Assembly (NCBI GenBank): GCA_029204225.1
Contig: CM055111.1
Coordinates: forward strand, 29,222,340-29,286,339
Length of the DNA: 64,000 nucleotides
Origin: Diphasiastrum complanatum
Taxonomy: Eukaryota > Streptophyta > Lycopodiopsida > Lycopodiales > Lycopodiaceae
Direction: 5' to 3'
Below, piece after piece: positions 57,501 through 64,000 of this stretch; within the stretch, counting starts at the first letter, position 1; each line of letters begins with the position of its first letter. Under the pieces are notes generated by a model, which saw nothing but the letters and a program-made list of their open reading frames with translations, searched no databases and was not told the DNA's origin. The translations under genes were made by a program, and so were the position numbers.

Positions 57501-58090
57501 TTAGGGGAGGGAAGAATTGCATGCAATTTACTTGTAGCTGTTCAAGCATCCGTTTCCTTGTTATTGTTTTACACCACCTTATAGTACTTGGCATCAAGAC
57601 CTTTTGAAATGGGCTATTGGGACCCAACATTTATTATTGATACTCCAGTCTTAACTCAAAGGCCCAAAGGCTTTAAATAATGTATATGGCTAGAAGACCT
57701 CATCTGAGTTGGTTGATTGTTCAGAGGCTTTTTGCTACTTATCACAGATCAGCTAGCAAAGATCATATTTTAGTGAGTATGTCTTGATCTCATCCATTTC
57801 CTTAATTAGATGTCGGGTTGTCATTGTTTTCCATGCATTGAATCAACATAGAGACATTGTCATTGTTTTCCATTCATTGTCATTGTCATTGTTTAATCAA
57901 CATAGAGACATTCTTCCTGACTTTATCAATGTTCTTGTGGATCTTTTGTCATAGAATGTGGGTTGGGTTGTCATAGCATATAGTATTTGCTATGCATGAT
58001 GGAGTTGATGGACTAATACCACATGGGGGACTCCATAGAGTTACAGATTGCACGTCTTTGTTTTGTTCTGTTTAATTACTATCCTGGACT
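57501..58090. other. Intron DNA, no gene seen
   Basis: Short overlapping repeats of TGTCATTGTTTTCCAT near 57815-57880; nothing else. Confidence 0.3.
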
Positions 58091-58735
58091 CATAGTTGCA
58101 GCAGCGATTCTCGAATCGCTGTAAAGGGATTCGCTGTTTTTTTAGAAAAAAAAAAAACCAGGCAAGGTGGGTATCAGTATAGAGGGAAAAATTAGAGGAT
58201 TGCAGATAGACAAGTCTCCAGTAGGTTCAGGTCTGCCACAAGCAGTTAGGTGAAATCTTGATTAATTGCATAAACTTGAGTGACAAAAAATCCACAAATA
58301 CTGTTGCACAAAAATTCCACAAAAATTGCACAAAAATTCCACAAATACTGTTGAACAGACATTTGGCACTGAACCTTACTGAAACGCAGTGAACGCATGG
58401 AACCATGCCAAATCCTACTAAGCTGCACTGAAGAACCCTAAACTGCAGACAATGCTACTAAATTGGAGCAGATCCTATTGAACCACAAAAAACCATACTG
58501 AACTATAAACCCTACTCATATTTCCACAGTCTAGTTGGTGTCATCTTCAAAATGATAACTCTGATCGAGATATTATTTTTTGGCTGTGCAGTATGTTCTT
58601 GATACTTGTCGTAAGGGGGATAAACCCAGTAGTAAAAAAAATTTCAGGTCCAAAATTTTTTCCAAGAAGCAAGAATGATTTTTTTTGGGCTATTCGCTGC
58701 AGCGAATCGGGAATCGCAAAACCCAGCGGCCCAAT
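58091..58735. mobile_element. Candidate hAT-like element with GCGAATCG palindromes
   Basis: Left end CATAGTTGCAGCAGCGATTC resembles the terminal repeat of the 25561-25879 element. CAGCGATTCTCGAATCGCTG is a perfect 20-bp palindrome at 58102-58121, and GCAGCGAATCGGGAATCGC lies at the right. The middle has a repeated TCCACAAA(A/T)A word. No 8-bp duplication was found, so the right border is uncertain. Confidence 0.4.
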
Positions 58736-58889
58736 CTGGTTTACTTGATAAGAATTTCTTAGTGAACCGTATGCAAAAATGTTCTCAAAGAGTGTAGAAC
58801 TCCTATAAAATGCTTTATTTGAGCTGGAACATATATTTATCAGCTTAACTTTAACAGCTTTGTGACACTTTTATTTTGAAAACATGCAG

Positions 58890-59111
58890 GTAAAGGCTGT
58901 TGCACCTGTATTCTTGCTTGCACCAGTGTTTGGTTTCTGCGCGAGGTTTATGTTTGATGGATTTTATAGCAAGCTTAGATTGGATGTTTCAAAGCAGCAA
59001 GCAGAAAAAAAAGTATGGGACATTCAACATAGGCCCAAATTAAAGCGATGGCAGACGATACTCGATGAAGACAGGGAGATTGAAGAGTTTAGTTTTCTGC
59101 ATGCGAGTCAG
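58890..59111 (+). CDS. LysM-domain protein, membrane-segment exon
   Basis: Acceptor AACATGCAG and donor CAG|GTAGTA give exactly 74 codons in phase 0 with the exon at 31870-32025. It encodes a hydrophobic stretch (VAPVFLLAPVFGFCARFMF) followed by a charged helix (KLRLDVSKQQAEKKVWDIQH) and RWQTILDEDREIEEFSFLHA. The pattern is one membrane anchor with a soluble tail. Confidence 0.65.
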
Positions 59112-59262
59112 GTAGTAAGCAACTATTTGATCTATGTGTCTGAGATGTAAGATGGCAAAGGTATATTTGGATAGTAAATAAACTTCATGTTTCTAATATT
59201 GAAATTTTATGTGTGTCAAATTTTGGTGAGTCTGATTTTAGTAGACCTTGTTGCTTGACCAG

Positions 59263-59289
59263 TATCTTGATAAGGATCATGTCACTTGA
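59263..59289 (+). CDS. LysM-domain protein, probable last exon
   Basis: After a TTGACCAG acceptor, YLDKDHVT then TGA in phase 0. A short terminal exon is plausible but unproven; the frame around 59290-59480 could instead be a longer alternative. Confidence 0.35.
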   Translation, partial: YLDKDHVT

Positions 59290-61344
59290 AGGAATGCGAG
59301 CAACGTACTCTCAGCAATCTCCTTCCAAAGCATCAATGATATCTGGAAAATTAATAAATTGCCAATCCATAATAATTTTTCCAACCAATAAACGCAAACA
59401 AGATGATAATAGGATGCATGCAAAAGCCTCTGACAAAAGAACCTTGCCAATGCTAAGTTCTCCCACAAGCATAGCATAGTTTCATCGGAACGCCGTGCCT
59501 AAACCAGATCGTACGGGCCCTGAGTTTTGAGCCTTCACATTTAGAGCGTTGTGTTCTCAAGCAACCTGTTTTTAATTTCAATAAAGAGTTCATTGTTTAT
59601 ATCTATGAATAATAACCCACAGTACCTTGTTGCCTTGTTTTGAATGCATGTTTCATATAGAACATGGAGGAAATTCCACACTCTAATTGGATTGTGGTAT
59701 GTTTTTGATTTTTGACAAATGAAAAAGAGCAAGGTAGTACGATTGGGGCTTACAGGTTAAGATGTTATTTGAGTTTACATTATCACAATTTACAATGTGA
59801 CAGTTCTCGATTTCTGATTGTACACAATTTTGAAACATGAACATTTCACGTATATCATAAAGTCATTTTAAAGTTTAAACTTCGACAAAAAACTGAGAGA
59901 ATCTCGTAGCTTTACTAGCAGACATTCACTGGACATTGGCTGATTCAAAATGATTTACAAAAACAGGACAGAAAATGAAAGACTGATTGATTGACTCTAC
60001 ACTCTTTTAGATCATACTGAGGTATTTAGTATTGTAACTTCATCAAAATACCAATCACACAGTTCATCATCCCTGGTAGTTGAAAATTGTAACATGGAAT
60101 TGATAAAACAATAAGATCTAAATTCTAATATCATTTCTCACAATACATTGGCCCCTTGTGGGTCGTACATAAGGTCATGAATTTCTGATTCAAAGATTCC
60201 CAAGTACTGCATTTATCTACAGTGTACAGCCACCATCACTACAAAACTTGTCTACAATGTAAAAAGCTTGGTCCTACTCGACTATCATCCCCTCTGAAGA
60301 TGGAGCTGGATTTGGAGCGAATCAAATGTCATCCAAATTCTTTGCCTCCCCCTCCCCCCGCCACTCCGTACTTTGAAATTTCCCTTTTTGAATAACTACA
60401 TGTAGCTATTTTCTAACCTTGGGTAAGGGGAAGCTCAACAAGGTTGAACTGTAACTGGTGGTTAGCACTTAGGGTTTTTGTAATTGGCTATAACACGAGC
60501 AATAACCCAAGTTTGTTCAAAGGACACCTAGAATGGACATATGGGAGCAGCTGCAAGAGAGGTACCTGGGACATTTCGCATTGGTTTGTGCTTACATAAG
60601 AGTCACCAGGGGCTTAGTGATTGTCCGGACTAGCTGAGGCATGATTTTGTGGAATGGAATATGGTGGTATGGAAAGATGTAGCTACTGCCTAGTGGATTG
60701 GTCGGTGATGCAGTGCTCTCTCCCAGGCTCGAGGGTGATTATTGGCTTGCACAATATGTTCTATGATTGGGTGGTGAGTCATATACCCAACACTCTGGGT
60801 CCATGTTTAGCTCCAGTACACTCTACCAGGTGAACGATTGGCCCACTTTACAGTAGTATAAGACCATATGTAGGATGGTTGAGTTGTGTGGAGATCAAGC
60901 CATTTCCCGACATGACAGGGTAGTAAATACATTCAATGTTCCTAAAGTTTTTTTTGGAATTGTATGATTTTTCTTACAGTTGGTCAGATTGCTGGTTTGC
61001 ATACCAGATTTTGTTTTGTTTTGTTTTGTTTCAAGACATTATAACGCTGTAAAACATGAGCACTCTTTTTCTCCTTGGGCAATGTTCAATCCTTCAATTT
61101 ACATTTGTTGCTAATTGAATACAGCTGAAACAGGAATACACCTGTTTGGCACCTGATGACAATCTGGTAACTAGCATAAAAAAAACTATGAACCTGCAGT
61201 AGACCTGATAAGAAAGGGAGTGAGGAGAGTGCGATCTGCCAATTATGCAGCCTCTTTGTATCTCTTTCTTGAAATATTTTGACCATAGTAGTTCTGAGGT
61301 AGCACAGTTGGATGGGATGAAGTCCTTATGATAAAACAGTGGAA
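59290..61344. other. 3' flank of the LysM gene, no gene seen
   Basis: AT-rich with a short (GTTTT)n run near 61010-61030. No coding motif or RNA gene. Confidence 0.35.
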
Positions 61345-61349
61345 GGTTA

Positions 61350-61440
61350 TCACTTGCAACGAAGGTTGCATCGAACCGCGGTTCGAACCGCCTTTCACGG
61401 TTCGAACCATCGAACCGTTCAAATCCGGTTCAAACAGTCT
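61350..61440. repeat. CGAACCG palindrome cluster
   Basis: CGAACCGCGGTTCG (perfect palindrome), CACGGTTCGAACCATCG and CGAACCGTTCAAATCCGG lie within about 70 bp after GGTTGCAT. It resembles the subterminal zones of the hAT-like elements above, but no second end or duplication is seen. Confidence 0.5.
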
Positions 61441-61550
61441 GCTGGGCCCTAAGCCCGATTTCCAAGTGTCCTCTTTATTGACTTTTTCAATAAAGAGTCT
61501 TTGTGAGAAAGATATGTATTTTGGTCCTATTTGGCAAAGAGTACTAGTCC

Positions 61551-61564
61551 GGGGGGGGGGGGGG
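61551..61564 (+). repeat. Run of 14 G
   Basis: A 14-base G homopolymer directly before a decayed gypsy integrase. It may form a G-quadruplex or be a sequencing-length artefact. Confidence 0.8.
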
Positions 61565-61565
61565 A

Positions 61566-62790
61566 ATGCAATGCTACTGGATTGATTTGCAAGATGTTCA
61601 GATCGGAAAGAAAGATAAAAATGTAGAACATTATTTTCCATCCATAACAGATTGTTATTTTGTGATGGGAAAGTGTGTATTGAGTGATATTATTCAAATA
61701 CGTCTGGTCAAAGTTGAAAATTTTGTAGAATCTTATGTTGCTAAGTGTAAAGAACGCCAGATGGCTAAATTTGATCACTTAAAAGTTGGGGGACTGTTAT
61801 TGCCATTGGAGATTTCATCTAAAAGGTGGGAGAGTATTTTGATGGATTTTGTAGTTGGTCTTCCTAGGATGTTGAAAGGTATTCATGCTATTTGGGTAAT
61901 AGTTGATTGCCTTACCAGTCTAGCTACTTATATACTAAGGTAAAAGCTTTTGATTTAGTGCAGATCTTTGTGGAAATTTTTTCAGGCTTTGTGGTTTGCC
62001 TTTAGATATTGTTAGTGATCGCAATTCGAAGTTCACTGGACATTTCTGGTCGCCGTATTCCAAATACTTAGTTTTAGTATTTCGGATCATCCGGAATCAT
62101 ATGGTCAGACATACATCACTAAATTAGATGATGGAGGATATGCTAAGAGCATATTTCTCGCATAAGCTGTCTCAGTGGTAAATGTACCTCATTGATTAAA
62201 TTTGCCTATAAAAGTAATAAGCATTTGATGATTGGATATAACCCATTTATGCTTTTGTATGGATTTTAGCCATGTTCACTTGTCAATGTTGAATTAGGGT
62301 CTGCTCATGTTCAGAAAATAGCTGATTGTTTGTGGGATATGCAGGAAATGTTGCAATTAGCACGTGAAAAAGTTGAGTGCTTAGGAACGGGCCAAATATC
62401 ATGATAACTTGAAATGACCTCGTGAATTTAATGCTGGATAGTGGGCGTATTTGAGAATTCCAAAAGATTCCAATTTTTTATTTACAGGCAAACATTGTAT
62501 CAAATTTCTTAAAGAATTGGATCTTTAGCTTATCAGTTGGATCTTTTCAAGGGTGTTAGAGTACATCCCGTATTTCATTTAAGCAATTAAAACTTAGTTT
62601 ACATGGAGGCATTGGAAGACACTTCCTCAAAGATATCTCTCAAAGCGCTTGTTTAGAATCCGAAAAGATTATATATACTCGTCAAAAGCAATCAAGAAAT
62701 TGCTTGGCAATTGAACTTTTGGTGTGACGATTCTTGGGAACAAGCTGATTCTATTATTCTCATTTTTCATTCGGAGATCAAAATTGAAAT
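61566..62790 (+). pseudogene. Decayed gypsy integrase
   Basis: CKERQMAKFDHLKVGGLLLP, RWESILMDFVVGLPRMLKG and VIVDCLTSLATYI are the integrase start. LCGLPLDIVSDRNSKFTGHF and PESYGQT follow in other frames, then NPFMLL-like and VHPVFHLSN blocks of the C-terminus. Each of the three catalytic regions is recognisable, but stops and shifts are many. No LTR was found. Confidence 0.75.
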
Positions 62791-64000
62791 AAGAAGGCCT
62801 TAAACGTGTATAGTTCAAGGTTTTATGGTACCTTTCGAATTGCCTTTTCGAATCATGTTTGAATTGGCTTCTCTAGGTTTGAGCCAACAAATCGGTTTTA
62901 GGTTTTTTTTTTCAAAACATTAATGTCACACCATGCATATTACATATTACAATGTACCATGTACATGGCTAGTTAGTAGCAAATTAGCAAATGTTCAATG
63001 ATTCAAATTTCACGAAAATGACAATGTATACAATGTGCATTATGTAACTATTAACAAGTAATAGATTATAGTACTAACAGTTCTAACTTCTAACAGCATA
63101 CAGGGAACAATACTAAGTAGTAAGTACTAACTTCTGAGTATTTATTCTTGAGTTGCTGTGAGTACAAATTCCAATGAACATTCGACATTCAACATTGAAA
63201 AATTTGAAACATTCCACATTTGAACATTACCAAAATATAAATTTGAGTCTTGGATCATAAATGTAGTTTTAACCCATCCATAAATGATAGTAACACTGTA
63301 CACATAGCAAATTACTATCTGCTAGTAACTAGTCTCAAGTTTGTAACCTCAAACCTTCAAAGTCAACTCCTAATTATGAAAATCTAAACACCTAAATAGT
63401 AAATACCAAATGGGCCAGCCTCTGGGGCCAAGGCAGACTAAAGCCTAACGTAGCCTCTGCCTAGTCACCCGTGGATGCTGTGACCTGCTCGCACGTGCAA
63501 GCTCAAGAGCAAGATCCTTGTCAATGCTATCATGATGATAAGACGAATCACTCATCCTCCAAGGAATCATCGCTATCTACTTCATCTTACGAGGTCTCTG
63601 TATCATCTTTGTCTTCTAGTGGCTCCTTGTCCTTGAGAGCTCGAGTATTGGAAGCCTCTCCCCCCTCTTATGTAGCGGCCCGAGTGGTAGGTCCTGCACG
63701 CAGGGATTGGCAAGGGTTACAATTCACATCTTACAACTTTGAGATTTCAAGTTTCAAATCTAAAGCTAGAACTTAGAACATGGGATGGAACTCAAAGTTT
63801 AAACTTCCAACTTGCAAGAGCCCAAGCCTGAAGGGCTAATTCAAAGCTTGAAAGTTGGCATAGTAGTGCATACACGTCCTCCTCGTCCTGTGACCTTGGT
63901 GGTAGGTCTGGAAGCTTTGTCACATAAATTTCATCCGGATTTACTTGTAGTATGTACAACAATATGTGTAGAATGCCACTAAAACTTCAAATTAGAGTTT
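62791..64000. other. Right edge, no gene supported
   Basis: AT-rich to 63400. At 63470-63780 the - strand carries an acidic stretch, then SHHDSIDKDLALELARA-like wording reminiscent of the tail of plant hAT transposases. Stops and lack of the dimerisation motif prevent a call. Confidence 0.25.

Larger units (their letters stand above)
32026..58889 (+). other. Intron 2 of the LysM gene model, about 26.9 kb
   Basis: Runs from GTAAGT at 32026 to ATGCAG at 58884-58889. It contains at least five copia segments, three gypsy segments, a TRIM-like element, a LINE, a PRP40 pseudogene and a captured gene fragment. The flanking exons are phase 0 on both sides and code on the same strand, which supports one gene. 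RNA evidence would be needed to show that the two halves are spliced together. Confidence 0.5.

Noticed and set aside
63471-63776. hAT transposase tail or a novel Ser-rich protein
   Set aside because: The + frame is Ser-rich without motif, and the - frame is interrupted by stops; not enough evidence.

Overview
The window is nuclear DNA from a land plant with a large, repeat-rich genome. It carries a plant-type LisH-domain gene with many introns, plant lineages of Ty1/copia and Ty3/gypsy LTR retrotransposons, a LINE, hAT-like DNA elements, long CT/GA/CA microsatellites and an intron of nearly 27 kb. Introns that size suggest a fern, gymnosperm or other large-genome plant, but the sequence alone does not settle the species.

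Only two loci look like working host genes, both on the + strand. The first (1891-4449) encodes an acidic, probably nuclear LisH protein of about 583 residues, read here as seven exons, with a TATA-like box and a pyrimidine-rich leader upstream. The second (29233-59289, 5' end unresolved) encodes a LysM domain, a linker and a membrane segment. Its second intron (32026-58889) is filled with nested retroelements. Two host pseudogenes are present: a 2-oxoglutarate dioxygenase at about 18.7-19.4 kb with an in-frame stop, and a PRP40-like double-WW splicing-factor fragment at 44.1-44.4 and 49.43-49.6 kb, split by a copia element with a clean 5-bp target duplication.

Layout. 0-0.85 kb: gypsy remnant. 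1.4-4.5 kb: LisH gene, then a tandem repeat of about 140 bp (4.85-5.6 kb) and a perfect 129-bp duplication. 6.8-11.3 kb: gag-only LTR element on the - strand, whose LTR carries a PPT on one side and a PBS on the other. 11.7-16.7 kb: truncated copia element interrupted by a deleted gypsy element (TSD AGAAT). 17-17.6 kb: repeated LTR-like modules separated by CT tracts. 18.3-19.4 kb: tandem repeat and dioxygenase pseudogene. 19.7-23.6 kb: low-content DNA with microsatellites and short palindromes. 23.6-27.5 kb: three copies of a LINE-linked repeat, two of them hit by hAT-like elements. 27.5-59.3 kb: LysM gene and the elements in its introns. 54.6-56.9 kb: LINE/copia mosaic. 61.6-62.8 kb: decayed gypsy. 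The rest shows nothing I can support.

The most unusual feature is a 404-bp TRIM-like miniature retrotransposon (38951-39354) inside a copia integrase gene. Each 144-bp LTR holds a 72-nt tRNA-like cassette with A and B boxes. The two LTRs differ at five positions, all inside the cassette, and two of these keep one stem pair. This resembles the 5S-RNA-bearing Cassandra TRIMs in principle, but with a tRNA-like module. A second theme is a copia family (three copies here) that has lost most of its reverse transcriptase while duplicating the linker before it.
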